Source of the DNA: Nonomuraea sp. SBT364
GTDB taxonomy: Bacteria > Actinomycetota > Actinomycetes > Streptosporangiales > Streptosporangiaceae
DNA: 64,000 nt
Assembly: GCF_001083785.1 (NCBI RefSeq)
Contig: NZ_LAVL01000002.1
Span: 1 to 64,000, forward strand
Reading direction: 5' to 3'
Numbering within the stretch: position 1 is the first letter of the stretch; each line of letters begins with the position of its first letter. Shown here piece after piece: positions 39,721 through 48,992 of this stretch. The notes beneath the pieces are model-generated. The model was not told the origin of the DNA and searched no databases. It saw only the letters and a list, made by a program, of their open reading frames with translations. Both the position numbers and the translations under genes were made by a program.

Positions 39721-42303
39721 GTGAGAGCTATCCGCCGGTTCACCGTCCGGACCGTCCTGCCCGCGGAGCTGGCCGCACTCGGCGAGCTCGTGCACAACCT
39801 GCGCTGGTCGTGGCACCCCGAGACGATGGACCTCTTCGCCGAGGTCGACGCGGACCTCTGGGAGCAGGTCGGCCACGACCCGGTCGCCCTGCTCGGCGCC
39901 GTCGGCCACGGACGGCTGGCCGAGCTGGCCGCCGACCGCCGCTTCCAGCGCCGGCTCGCCGACGCCGCCGACGACCTGCGCGAATACATGACCGCGCCGC
40001 GCTGGTACCAGACGCTGCCGGACGCCGCGCGCGCCATCGCCTACTTCTCGCCCGAATACGGCATCGCCGCCGCCCTGCCGCAATACTCCGGCGGCCTCGG
40101 CATCCTGGCCGGCGACCACCTCAAGGCGGCCAGCGACCTGGGCGTGCCGATCCTGGCCGTCGGGTTGCTCTACCGCCACGGTTACTTCACCCAGTCGCTC
40201 TCGCCCGAGGGCTGGCAGCTGGAGCACTACCCGTCGCTCGACGCGGGCGGGCTGCCGCTGAGCCAGCTCAAGGAGGCGGACGGCACGCCGGTCAAGGTCC
40301 GCGTCGGGCTGCCCGCCGGCCGGGTGCTGCACGCGCAGGTCTGGGTGGCGCAGGTGGGCCGGGTGCCGCTGCTGCTGCTCGACTCCGACGTGGCCGACAA
40401 CGACAGCGCGGCCCGCGACACCACCGACCGCCTCTACGGCGGCGGCACCGACCACCGCCTCATGCAGGAGCTGCTGCTGGGCGTGGGCGGCGTGCGGGCC
40501 ATCCGCGCCTACTGCCGGCTCACCGGCCACGCCGACCCGGAGGTGTTCCACACCAACGAGGGCCACGCCGGTTTCCTCGGCCTGGAGCGCATCCGCGAGC
40601 TGACCGAGGCGCGGCTCACGTTCGACGAGGCGCTGGAGGCGGTGCGGGCCGGCACGGTGTTCACCACGCACACGCCCGTCCCGGCCGGCATCGACCGGTT
40701 CCCCGTCGACATGATCGCCCGCAACTTCGGCGGCGACAACGCCTGGCCGACCGTGCCGGTCGAGCGCATCCTGGCGCTCGGCGCCGAGGCCGACCCGAGC
40801 CGGTTCAACATGGCCGTCATGGGCATGCGGCTGGCCCAGCGCGTCAACGGCGTCTCCGAGCTGCACGGCGAGGTCAGCCGGGAGATGTTCAAGAACCTCT
40901 GGCCGGGCTTCGACCTGGACGAGGTGCCGATCGGCTCGATCACCAACGGGGTGCACGCGCCCACCTGGGTGGGCCGCGAGTTCATGGAGCTGGCCGGGCG
41001 CGAGCTGCCGTCGCTGCTGGAGCGGGCGCGCGGCTGGGAGGGCGTGCAGAAGATCTCCGACGCGGAGATCTGGCACATCCGCGGCACCCTCCGCCGCCGC
41101 CTGGTCGAGGGCGCGCGGGCCCGCCTGCGCGCCTCGTGGCGCGACCGCGGCGCCTCGCCGGCCGAGCTCGGCTGGATCGACGACGTGCTCGACCCCGACG
41201 TGCTGACGATCGGGTTCGCCCGCCGGGTGCCGTCCTACAAGCGGCTCACGCTCATGCTGCGCGACCCCGAGCGGCTCACCGAGCTGCTGCTCGACCCGGA
41301 CAAGCCGGTGCAGATCGTGATCGCCGGCAAGGCGCACCCGGCCGACGAGGGCGGCAAGAAGCTGATCCAGCAGATCGTCAAGTTCGCCGACCGGCCCGAG
41401 GTGCGCCACCGCATCGTGTTCCTGCCCGACTACGACATGGCGCTGGGCCAGCTCCTGACCCAGGGCTGCGACGTGTGGCTGAACAACCCGCTGCGCCCGC
41501 TGGAGGCGTCCGGCACGTCCGGCATGAAGTCGGCGCTCAACGGCGGGCTCAACCTGTCGATCCGCGACGGCTGGTGGGACGAGTGGTACGACGGCACCAA
41601 CGGCTGGGCGATTCCCACGGCCGACGGCGTCAGCGACCCCGACCGGCGCGACGAGCTGGAGGCGGCGGCGCTCTACGACCTGATCGAGCACGAGGTGTCC
41701 GACCGGTTCTACGACCGGGCGGGCGACGGGCTGCCGCGCCGGTGGATGGAGATGGTCAAGCACACGCTGACCTCGCTCGGTCCCAAGGTGCTGGCCGGGC
41801 GGATGCTGCGCGACTACGTGGTGGGCCTCTACACGCCGGCCGCGCGGGCCGCCCGTGAGCTGTCCGCCGGCCAGTACGCGCCGGCCAAGGCGTTCGCGGC
41901 CTGGCGGCTCAAGGTCACCAAGGGCTGGCCGGGGGTGCGGGTGGAACACGTGGAGGCGTCCGGCGTGGGCGACACGCCGGAGGTCGGCGCGTCGCTGGAG
42001 CTGCGCGCCACGGTGGCGCTGGGCGACCTGGAGCCCGGCGACGTGCGCGTGGAGGCCGCCTACGGCAGGGTCGGCCCGCACGACGAGCTGCTGCACCCCG
42101 CCTACCTGGCGCTCTCCGCCGACGGCGTCGACGACGACGGCCGGGCGCACTACGCCGGCGTGGTCCCGCTCGACCGCACCGGCGCGTTCGGCTACACCGT
42201 GCGCGTGGTCCCGCACCATCCGCTGGTGGCCGCCAGCGCGGAGCTGGGTCTGGTCGCGGTTCCGGAGGAGCCCGCCGGGATGACGAACGGGACGTTGCGG
42301 TAG
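39721..42303 (+). CDS. glgP: alpha-glucan (maltodextrin/glycogen) phosphorylase
   Basis: 860 aa from GTG 39721. It belongs to the short-N-terminus GT35 subgroup: LHNLRWSW-type start (LVHNLRWSWHPET), FSPEYGIAAALPQYSGGLGILAGDHLKAASDLG (pattern, shown in part), and the pyridoxal-phosphate lysine in GTSGMKSALNGGLN. It releases glucose-1-phosphate from alpha-1,4-glucans. It is divergent from glgE, so storage and mobilisation genes share an intergenic region. The C-terminal 110 residues form an extra beta-rich domain (ELRATVALGDLEPGDVRVE) common in this subgroup. Confidence 0.94.
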   Translation: MRAIRRFTVRTVLPAELAALGELVHNLRWSWHPETMDLFAEVDADLWEQVGHDPVALLGAVGHGRLAELAADRRFQRRLADAADDLREYMTAPRWYQTLPDAARAIAYFSPEYGIAAALPQYSGGLGILAGDHLKAASDLGVPILAVGLLYRHGYFTQSLSPEGWQLEHYPSLDAGGLPLSQLKEADGTPVKVRVGLPAGRVLHAQVWVAQVGRVPLLLLDSDVADNDSAARDTTDRLYGGGTDHRLMQELLLGVGGVRAIRAYCRLTGHADPEVFHTNEGHAGFLGLERIRELTEARLTFDEALEAVRAGTVFTTHTPVPAGIDRFPVDMIARNFGGDNAWPTVPVERILALGAEADPSRFNMAVMGMRLAQRVNGVSELHGEVSREMFKNLWPGFDLDEVPIGSITNGVHAPTWVGREFMELAGRELPSLLERARGWEGVQKISDAEIWHIRGTLRRRLVEGARARLRASWRDRGASPAELGWIDDVLDPDVLTIGFARRVPSYKRLTLMLRDPERLTELLLDPDKPVQIVIAGKAHPADEGGKKLIQQIVKFADRPEVRHRIVFLPDYDMALGQLLTQGCDVWLNNPLRPLEASGTSGMKSALNGGLNLSIRDGWWDEWYDGTNGWAIPTADGVSDPDRRDELEAAALYDLIEHEVSDRFYDRAGDGLPRRWMEMVKHTLTSLGPKVLAGRMLRDYVVGLYTPAARAARELSAGQYAPAKAFAAWRLKVTKGWPGVRVEHVEASGVGDTPEVGASLELRATVALGDLEPGDVRVEAAYGRVGPHDELLHPAYLALSADGVDDDGRAHYAGVVPLDRTGAFGYTVRVVPHHPLVAASAELGLVAVPEEPAGMTNGTLR

Positions 42304-42350
42304 GGCGGCTCCCGGTGGAAATGTGCTGAACCAGCGGCATAATCTGCACT

Positions 42351-43247
42351 GTGGACGACAGCGGGAACGGCCTGCGGGCAGACACACTGGTGGCGACGGT
42401 CCGCGGCGTGCTGCCGTCCCTGACCCCGGCCGCGCGCACCGTCGCCCGGCTGATCCTGGAAGACCCGGCGACGGTCGCGCGCAGCACGATCACCGAGCTG
42501 TCGGCCGCCTCCGGCACCAGCGAGGCCACGATCGTGCGCACCGCCCGGCTGCTCGGCTTCGCCGGCTACCCGCAGCTCCGTCTCGCGCTGGCCGCGGCCG
42601 CCGCCCAGCCCGACCGGCTGGTGCCCGGTGACCTGGCGCCCGACGACCCGCTGTCGGAGGTCATCCAGAAGGTGGCGCGGGCCGAGTCCGAGGCGATCAA
42701 CGACACGGTCGCGCAGCTCACCTCCGAGCGGCTCGGTTTGGTGGTCGACGCCATCGCCGGCGCCCGCCGGGTCGACGCCTACGGGGTGGGCGCCTCCGGC
42801 CTGGTCGCCGGGGACGTGGCGCAGAAGCTGCTGCGCATCGGCCTGTCGAGCCATGCCTTCCAGGACGCCCACCTGGCGCTGACCAGCGCGGTGCTGCTGA
42901 AGGAAGGCGACGTGGCGATCGGCATCAGCACCTCGGGCGAGACGCCCGACGTGATCGAGCCGCTGACGAGGGCGGGGGAGGCGGGCGCGACCACGGTCGC
43001 GATCACCAACAACCCCCGCTCGTCCATCGCGGAGCTGGCCGAGCACGTGCTGATCTCGGCGGGGCGCGAGACGGAGTTCCGGCCCGGCGCGCTGGCCAGC
43101 CGGATCAGTCAGCTCCTCGTCGTCGACTGCGTGTTCGTCGGCGTCGCCCAGCGCACGTTCGACTCCTCACAGGAGGCTCTCACGAGCACCAGGCGCGCCG
43201 TCGCGGAGTTCACCAGGCGAGCGTCACCCGCACGTCGTCAGCCTTGA
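42351..43247 (+). CDS. MurR/RpiR family transcriptional regulator (HTH-SIS)
   Basis: 298 aa. N-terminal RpiR helix-turn-helix (ARSTITELSAASGTSEATIVRTARLLGFAGYPQLRL, shown in part) and C-terminal SIS sugar-phosphate-binding domain (VDAYGVGASG, GISTSGETPDVIEPL, TTVAITNNPRSSIAEL). Such regulators sense phosphosugars, often N-acetylmuramic-acid-6-phosphate or hexosamine phosphates. It lies 47 bases after glgP and convergent with a peptidoglycan hydrolase whose 3' end it overlaps by 38 bases, so either glucan or cell-wall sugar control is possible. Confidence 0.9.
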   Translation: MDDSGNGLRADTLVATVRGVLPSLTPAARTVARLILEDPATVARSTITELSAASGTSEATIVRTARLLGFAGYPQLRLALAAAAAQPDRLVPGDLAPDDPLSEVIQKVARAESEAINDTVAQLTSERLGLVVDAIAGARRVDAYGVGASGLVAGDVAQKLLRIGLSSHAFQDAHLALTSAVLLKEGDVAIGISTSGETPDVIEPLTRAGEAGATTVAITNNPRSSIAELAEHVLISAGRETEFRPGALASRISQLLVVDCVFVGVAQRTFDSSQEALTSTRRAVAEFTRRASPARRQP

Positions 43248-45126
43248 CGAACATCACCCGGTGCCCGAACTGGATCTGCAGATACTTCGTCTTGCCCCGG
43301 ACCACCGTGTGGCCTGACGCGTCGAAGGTGACGGCCCGGTAGTACTCGGTGGCCGCCGTGCCCGACAGCGTGTACTTCTCGCCGGCCGAGAACGTGTACT
43401 GCAGCGGCGTGACCGCCTGGTACGGGATGCCCTCGGGGTAGGCCTCCTGCTCCGGGTACGCCCTGCCGTACACCGGGACCGTGGCCAGGCCAGGCTTGGG
43501 CGTCACGACGAGGCCCATGGACGGGATGGCGGTCGGCGCGGCGGCCGGGTTGTGGAACCACGCCTTCTGGCCGAGGTACCAGATGGCCGTCCAGTCGCCC
43601 TGCCGCTCGGCCACGGCGAAGCGCTGGCCGGTGCTGGCCCGCGCGCTGTGGTCGTAGACGCTGTAGAGCGACTCGCCGGTCGGGTGCTTGCCGATGTCCT
43701 TGATCAGGGGCGCGTCCTCGCGCGGCTCGGTGCGCAGCCAGACGGTGCCGGCGGGCAGCGGCGGGCAGGCCGCCTCCGGGTTCTTGCGGTCGCAGCCGTA
43801 GAAGTACGGCTTGTTCGTGGCGAAGTCGGGCCTGATCATGACGCTGCCCGCCTTGGGGCCGCCGAACGGGTGCAGCGGCTTGCCGAGCAGCTTGAAGTAG
43901 TGCGCCCAGTCCCAGAACGGCCCCGGGTCCTCGTGCATGCCGCGGACCGTGGTCGGCAGCGTGCCGGGCACGTTGTCGTGGCCGATGATGTGCGCGCGGT
44001 CGAGCGGCACGCCGTGCCTGAAGGCCAGGTAGCGCACGAGCTTGGCGGACGTGCGGTACATCGCCTCGGTGTACCAGGTGCTGCCCTCGGCGAGGAATCC
44101 CTCGTGCTCCAGGCCGATCGACTTGGCGTTGATGTACCAGTTGCCGGCCTGCCAGCCGACGTCCTTGGTCTTGAGGTGCTGGGCGATGTGCCCGTCGGTG
44201 GAGCGCAGCGAGTAGTGCCAGCTCGCCCGGTTGGCCGGGTTCTCCACGAGGCCGATGGACGGGCGGAAGTAGCCCTCCATGTCGTGGATGACGATGTAGT
44301 CGACCTTCTGGTTGTGCGGCCGGTTCGACAGGTCGTGGTTGCCGTAGTTGTTGTTGGGCAGTTCGGCGTAGCCGGCCGGGATCCACTCGCAGGAGATCGT
44401 CGGCGGGCACTCCACGCCGTCGCGGCGCGGCGGGCGCAGGCCGAGCTTCTCCAGCCACTTCTCGACCTTGCCCAGGCCGGGGACCGGGTCGAGCGTGACC
44501 CGGTGGCCGTCGTCGGTGACCCGCTGCTCGCCCTGCTCGATGGTGGCGAACACCTCGTCGGCGAAGAACTTGGCCGCCTCGGACTCCTCGGCGCCCGAAT
44601 ACCGGGCGACCGCGCCGTACCAGTCGCCGGGTTCGTCGCTGAGTGGCGCGCCGAGCGCCTTCTGGTAGTCGGCCAGCAGCGCCGCGCCGCCCCGGATGTT
44701 GGCGGCGGGGTCGGTGCGCAGCCGCTCGTGGCTCTCGCCGGTGAGCTGCGCGGCCTTCTCCATGGTGCGCAGCGACGCGGGGATCTCCACCGGCGCCGCC
44801 TGCTGCTCGGGGACGGCCGACGGCCTGCTCTCGTCGCCGCGGGGGTCCTCGGTGCCCTCGTCGTGGTGGTTCGACCCGGTGTACGCCGCCGCGTCGGTGA
44901 GGTGCATGGGACCGAATCCGGCGTCGTTGCTGGGCTGGCCGGCGTGCGCGTCCCAGCGTGACTCCAGGTAGGAGACGCCCAGCAGGACGCTCTGCGGGAC
45001 CTTGAACTCCTCGGCGGCGGCCGCGAATGCGGCCTGCCGGTCGTCGGGCTCGGCGGCGGCCCGCGCGCCGGTGGTGTTGACTAAGGGCAGAATGGCGACC
45101 GCGGCGATCGCCAGCGCTCTGCGCAT
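43210..45126 (-). CDS. secreted N-acetylmuramoyl-L-alanine amidase with N-terminal lysozyme-like domain
   Basis: 638 aa. After a signal peptide, residues 32-200 look like a lytic-transglycosylase/lysozyme-fold domain (LLGVSYLESRWDAHAG with a candidate catalytic Glu, FGPMHLTD). Residues 265-430 are a zinc amidase_2/PGRP domain (YIVIHDMEGYF, ASWHYSLR, IGLEHEG, IIGHDNVPGT), and the rest is beta-rich, SH3-like repeats. It should cut peptidoglycan stem peptides and perhaps glycan strands outside the cell. Codon 15, in the signal peptide, is TTA (45082-45084), so expression may be development-linked. A good AAGGAG site precedes the ATG. Confidence 0.88.
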   Translation of the reverse strand: MRRALAIAAVAILPLVNTTGARAAAEPDDRQAAFAAAAEEFKVPQSVLLGVSYLESRWDAHAGQPSNDAGFGPMHLTDAAAYTGSNHHDEGTEDPRGDESRPSAVPEQQAAPVEIPASLRTMEKAAQLTGESHERLRTDPAANIRGGAALLADYQKALGAPLSDEPGDWYGAVARYSGAEESEAAKFFADEVFATIEQGEQRVTDDGHRVTLDPVPGLGKVEKWLEKLGLRPPRRDGVECPPTISCEWIPAGYAELPNNNYGNHDLSNRPHNQKVDYIVIHDMEGYFRPSIGLVENPANRASWHYSLRSTDGHIAQHLKTKDVGWQAGNWYINAKSIGLEHEGFLAEGSTWYTEAMYRTSAKLVRYLAFRHGVPLDRAHIIGHDNVPGTLPTTVRGMHEDPGPFWDWAHYFKLLGKPLHPFGGPKAGSVMIRPDFATNKPYFYGCDRKNPEAACPPLPAGTVWLRTEPREDAPLIKDIGKHPTGESLYSVYDHSARASTGQRFAVAERQGDWTAIWYLGQKAWFHNPAAAPTAIPSMGLVVTPKPGLATVPVYGRAYPEQEAYPEGIPYQAVTPLQYTFSAGEKYTLSGTAATEYYRAVTFDASGHTVVRGKTKYLQIQFGHRVMFVKADDVRVTLAW

Positions 45127-45239
45127 GTACCGCTCCTTGACTGGGGGGTGCTGTGACGCAGTCAGCGTCTCAACATTTTCCTTCTCCGGCGAGAGTTTTG
45201 CGAAGGAATTTTTCAGACGTTAACTAGTAGGGTCGGCGC

Positions 45240-46013
45240 ATGGCTGAGTTCGTGAGTGTCGAGGTGGCCGACCAGATCGCCACGATCACGCTTGACCGTC
45301 CCAAGATGAACGCGCTCAACGGCCAGGTCCAGCGCGAGATCGCCGAGGCCGCCCGGATCGCCGACGCCGACCCGGAGGCGCACGCCGTCATCCTCTACGG
45401 GGGCGAGCGGGTGTTCGCGGCGGGGGCCGACATCAAGGAGATGGCCGGCATGTCCTACGCCGACATGGCCGCCCACTCCCGCACGCTGCAGGACTGCTTC
45501 ACCGCCGTGGCCCGCATCGGCAAGCCCGTCATCGCCGCCATCACCGGCTACGCGCTCGGCGGCGGCTGCGAGCTGGCGCTGTGCGCCGACTTCCGGGTCG
45601 CGGGCGAGTCGGCCAAGCTCGGCCAGCCGGAGATCCAGCTCGGCATCATCCCCGGCGCGGGCGGCACCCAGCGGCTGCCACGCCTGGTCGGCCCGGCCCG
45701 CGCCAAGGACCTCATCTTCAGCGGCCGGCACGTCCCGGCCGCCGAAGCGCTGGCCCTCGGCCTGGTCGACCGGGTCGTGCCCGACGCCGAGGTCTACCGG
45801 GCCGCCCGCGAGTGGGCCGCGACCTTCACCGGCGGCCCCACGGTCGCGCTGCGGGCCGCCAAGCAGGCCGTGGACCAGGGGCTGGAGGTCGACCTCGACA
45901 CGGGCCTGGAGATCGAGCGGCTGCAGTTCTCCGGGCTGTTCGCGACCGACGACGCCAAGATCGGCATGACGGCCTTCGCCGAGAAGTCCACCCCCAAGTT
46001 CACCGGCCGCTGA
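45240..46013 (+). CDS. enoyl-CoA hydratase/isomerase family protein
   Basis: 257 aa crotonase fold. The oxyanion-hole segments (FAAGADIKEM; ALGGGCELAL) and both catalytic glutamates are visible (GGCELALCAD and GQPEIQLGIIPGAGGTQRL), which supports true hydratase activity on 2-enoyl-CoA, EchA-like. The gene stands alone, divergent from the amidase and convergent with the xylanase, whose stop is only one base away. It may serve the beta-oxidation pathway to which the thiolase and EtfBA belong. Confidence 0.92.
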   Translation: MAEFVSVEVADQIATITLDRPKMNALNGQVQREIAEAARIADADPEAHAVILYGGERVFAAGADIKEMAGMSYADMAAHSRTLQDCFTAVARIGKPVIAAITGYALGGGCELALCADFRVAGESAKLGQPEIQLGIIPGAGGTQRLPRLVGPARAKDLIFSGRHVPAAEALALGLVDRVVPDAEVYRAAREWAATFTGGPTVALRAAKQAVDQGLEVDLDTGLEIERLQFSGLFATDDAKIGMTAFAEKSTPKFTGR

Positions 46014-46014
46014 C

Positions 46015-47061
46015 CTACCGGCGCTCCGGCCTTACGGCCAGGAGGGCGTCGTAGGCGGGCTTCGCGGCGAGGTTCTCGTCCAGCAGGCACGCGGCGCCCT
46101 CGCCGTCGAACCAGCCGGGGACCCATGAGTGCCGGTCGGTGAAGCCCCACACGGTCACCTCCTCGCACGCCCGCACGCTCAGGCAGTCGGTGAGCGCGCG
46201 GGTGTAGTACTCGGCCTGGGTGGCGAGCTTCTCCGGCGTCACCGGCAGCTCCATCCGCACGTCCAGCTCGGTGATCGCGATCTCCAGGCCGAGTTCGGCG
46301 AAGCGGCCCATCACGTTGGCCCAGTCGCCCGGGTAGCCGTACTGGATGCCCAGGTGGCCCTGGAAGCCCATGCCGTGGATCGGCACCCGCTGCGCCCGCA
46401 GCTCCTTGACCAGCGCCAGCGTGGCCTCGATCTTGGGGACGCTCCACTCCACGTTGTAGTCGTTGAGGTAGAGCTTGGCGTGCGGGTCGGCGCGGTGCGC
46501 CCAGCGGAAGGCGTCGGCGATGTAGCCGGGGCCCAGGTGCTTGAGCCAGATGGTCTGCCGCATCGTGCCGTCGTCCTCGAACGCCTCGTTGACCACGTCC
46601 CAGGCGCGGATCTGGCCCCGGTAGCGGCGGGCCTGCGTGGTGACGTGCTCGCGGAGGATCTCGCGCAGTTCGGCCGCGTCGATCGAGCCGTCCTCGACGC
46701 CCGTGGTCAGCCAGGCGGGCAGTTGGTTGTGCCACACGAGCGTGTGACCGCGCACCTTCTGGCCCTGGCGGCGGGCGTTGCGCACCACCGCGTCGGCGTC
46801 GTCCCAGGTGTGGACACCGCGTTCCGGCTCGACCGACTCCCACTTCATCGCGTTCTCGGCGGTGACGTGGTTGAACTCGCGGTTGAGCCTGGCCCGGTAG
46901 TCCGGCTCGGCGCGCAGCGCCGCCACGTCCACGGCGGTGCCGATCCTGATGCCGTGCTTGCGCGCCAGGTCACGCAGGTCGCGGGGGTGGTGCCCGCCCT
47001 GGGCGTACGCCGTGCCCGGCAGGGCCAGGAGCAGGACCAGGGCGAGGGCGAGTGCTCTCAT
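46015..47061 (-). CDS. secreted endo-1,4-beta-xylanase, GH10
   Basis: 348 aa from ATG 47061; the longer frame upstream is out-of-frame coding of the GH30 gene. Signal peptide (MRALALALVLLLALPGTAYA), then a single GH10 barrel. Acid/base Glu159 (WDVVNEAFED) and nucleophile Glu265 (ITELDVRM) are intact, with TAENAMKWE and GHTLVWHNQLP typical of the family. There is no carbohydrate-binding module, so it should act on soluble or accessible xylan. The ATG overlaps the GH30 stop, forming a two-gene xylanolytic operon. Confidence 0.95.
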   Translation of the reverse strand: MRALALALVLLLALPGTAYAQGGHHPRDLRDLARKHGIRIGTAVDVAALRAEPDYRARLNREFNHVTAENAMKWESVEPERGVHTWDDADAVVRNARRQGQKVRGHTLVWHNQLPAWLTTGVEDGSIDAAELREILREHVTTQARRYRGQIRAWDVVNEAFEDDGTMRQTIWLKHLGPGYIADAFRWAHRADPHAKLYLNDYNVEWSVPKIEATLALVKELRAQRVPIHGMGFQGHLGIQYGYPGDWANVMGRFAELGLEIAITELDVRMELPVTPEKLATQAEYYTRALTDCLSVRACEEVTVWGFTDRHSWVPGWFDGEGAACLLDENLAAKPAYDALLAVRPERR

Positions 47062-48410
47062 CGATGATCTCCGATCACGATCGTGGTGAGGGCGCGCGGC
47101 TGGAGCGTCACGGCCCGGCCGGCGACGGGTGCGGGCGCGAGCGAGTGCGCGCCGTCGGTGAGATAGGCGGTGAGACGGGAGGTGGCCCGGCCGGGCACGC
47201 CCCGCCAGGTGACGGCCTCGGCGCCGGTGTTGAGCACTTCGATCACCTTTGAGCCGTCGGGGTTGCGGAACGCCGAAACTTTCAGCGCCGGGTCCGCCGC
47301 CTCCGCCCCGATCCGGATCGCGCCCGGGCGGATGAACCTGCTGTAGGCGGCCAGCGCCCACAGCCGCTTGGACACCCGGTAGGTCCCCGCCGTCTCGTCG
47401 ATCTGCATCAGCGCCCTGGTCGCGCCGCGCGAGGCGCCGAACCAGTAGACGTAGCCGCTCACCCCGCCGAGCGTGAGCGCGTCGTGGACGGCCCGCGCGA
47501 CCGTGAGGCCGTCGTAGCCGCTGCCGTCGTCCCAGTTCTCGTTCCAGGTGTCGCCGCCGGGGTTCCACTCCGACATCCAGGTCTTCCGCTTCGTCGGCAG
47601 CGGGCCGTCGACCGGGCTGGCGTAGGTGTGGCCGGTGTGCGTCCTGACCCAGCGGCGCGCCTCGGGGTCGGCCTCGATCGCCGCCGTGTACGCCTTCGAC
47701 TCGGTCCAGCCGAAGGAGTCGCAGCAGGCGATCTTGACACCCCGGGCGATCGGGCCCAGCACCTTGACGAACTCCGCCGCCTGCTGGGGGGTGAACCGCA
47801 TCGAGGCGTACGGAGCCGTGTAGTCGGGTTCGTTCGTGAAGCCGAGATCGGTGATCCTGATGCCCTCCCGGGCGTAGAACTTCGTGTAGCGCACCAGGTA
47901 GCGGGCGTACGCCTCGCGCCACTCCGGCTTCAGCGTGCCGCCGTTCTTGTCGTCGCCGTTGTCCTTCATGTAGCCGGGGGCGCTCCAGGCGTCGGCGAAG
48001 AAGCGCCGCACGCCGTACCTCTGGGCCTCCTTGGCCACCCAGACCTGGCTGTTGTCCTCGCCGTCCCACGTGTATCGCGGCGGGGCGTCCGGCCCGCCCG
48101 GGTCCTCCGGCTGGATGGAGACCATGTGGTCGTACGGGCTGCCGGCCGGCGAGGAGCCGATGCCGAGGCGCAGGATGCTCAGGCCCGCCCCCGTGCCACG
48201 GTCGAACCACAGGTCGAGGATCTCCCGCTGCCGCTCCTCGGACAGTGCGCGCAGCAGCTCGTTGCGCCGGAACGCCTGCGACAGCCCGAACCCGTCGATC
48301 TCCTGGTGGCGGACGTGTTCCCGGACGGTGATGCCAGGGGGACCGGCGGGCCGGGCCGGGTTGACGGCGGCGAAGCCGAGCAGGCCGACCGCGACAACGG
48401 CTCGTAACAT
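47058..48410 (-). CDS. secreted GH30 family glycoside hydrolase (xylanase-type)
   Basis: 450 aa from ATG 48410, preceded by GGAGGC. Signal peptide of about 25 residues, then the GH30 barrel (IDGFGLSQAFRRN, RLGIGSSPAG) with acid/base Glu194 (FTNEPDYTAPY) and nucleophile Glu281 (WMSEWNPGGDTW), and the side beta domain at the C-terminus. The family contains beta-1,6-glucanases, glucuronoxylanases and endo-xylanases. Coupling with the GH10 xylanase points to xylan, but the glucuronate-binding residues could not be confirmed. A CGAAA-N-TTTCG palindrome lies 8 bases upstream of the start. Confidence 0.9.
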   Translation of the reverse strand: MLRAVVAVGLLGFAAVNPARPAGPPGITVREHVRHQEIDGFGLSQAFRRNELLRALSEERQREILDLWFDRGTGAGLSILRLGIGSSPAGSPYDHMVSIQPEDPGGPDAPPRYTWDGEDNSQVWVAKEAQRYGVRRFFADAWSAPGYMKDNGDDKNGGTLKPEWREAYARYLVRYTKFYAREGIRITDLGFTNEPDYTAPYASMRFTPQQAAEFVKVLGPIARGVKIACCDSFGWTESKAYTAAIEADPEARRWVRTHTGHTYASPVDGPLPTKRKTWMSEWNPGGDTWNENWDDGSGYDGLTVARAVHDALTLGGVSGYVYWFGASRGATRALMQIDETAGTYRVSKRLWALAAYSRFIRPGAIRIGAEAADPALKVSAFRNPDGSKVIEVLNTGAEAVTWRGVPGRATSRLTAYLTDGAHSLAPAPVAGRAVTLQPRALTTIVIGDHR

Positions 48411-48417
48411 GGCGCCT

Positions 48418-48430
48418 CCGAAAGTTTCGG
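48418..48430. promoter_or_regulatory. CCGAAA-G-TTTCGG palindrome upstream of xylan operon
   Basis: A perfect 13-base inverted repeat just 5' of the GH30 start. It has the CGAAA-N-TTTCG form I recall from streptomycete xylanase promoters, where LacI-type repressors act. Its position next to the ribosome binding site suits repression in the absence of xylo-oligosaccharides. Confidence 0.5.
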
Positions 48431-48599
48431 ATTCATGGCGATATATTTCGCCGATGGCCGGAAACGTAAGCGCCCGTAGTCCCCGCGTCAACACCTCGCC
48501 GGTGGATTCCCCGGCCGCCCGTCCCGTGATCGCGCCCGTATGCCGGTCTTGTCAGGGTGGGCGGGTTTGGGGGGCCTTTTGCCACTATGGTGGCGTGTC

Positions 48600-48992
48600 A
48601 TGATGCGCGTCCTGGTCCCCTCCCGGCTGCGTGCGCGCGCGCGTGCCTGGTTCGACGCCCGCTATCTCCCGATCGCCGACCACCGCCGGGACCTCAAGGA
48701 CGCCCTCCGGCAGGTCCAGGACCTGCGCGACGAACTGACCACCCTGAAAGGCGAGCTGAACGCCCTGCGCGGCCAGGTCAGGCGCCTCACGGACGCCCCG
48801 CCTCCCGCGCCGGACGCCGACACCCGGCGCCTGGCCCAGGAGACCGCGCAGGCGCTCGACGGGCTCCTGCAGAACGAGGTTCTCCTCTGGCAGGCCGTCG
48901 ACGAGCTCCGCTCCGGCAGGCCCGCGGCGGGCCGCCCGGCGGACGCCGGCGCGGCCCGGGAGCGTGCGACGGAGGTACGGCCGTGCGTGTGA
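48600..48992 (+). CDS. small coiled-coil protein of unknown function
   Basis: 130 aa from ATG 48600 or 48603. An Arg-rich N-terminus (VPSRLRARARAWFDARYL) leads into a heptad-like coiled coil at residues 30-65 (ALRQVQDLRDELTTLKGELNALRGQVRRL, shown in part), then an Ala/Pro/Gly-rich end. No signal peptide, membrane segment or family that I recognise. Its stop overlaps the start of the QueC-like gene, so the two are translated together and probably work together. The basic amphipathic start could contact membrane or nucleic acid, but that is speculation. Confidence 0.65.
   Translation: MMRVLVPSRLRARARAWFDARYLPIADHRRDLKDALRQVQDLRDELTTLKGELNALRGQVRRLTDAPPPAPDADTRRLAQETAQALDGLLQNEVLLWQAVDELRSGRPAAGRPADAGAARERATEVRPCV

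Noticed and set aside
47267..47280. Second CGAAA-N-TTTC sequence
   Set aside because: Lies inside GH30 coding sequence, has an imperfect second arm, and is explained by the codons there.
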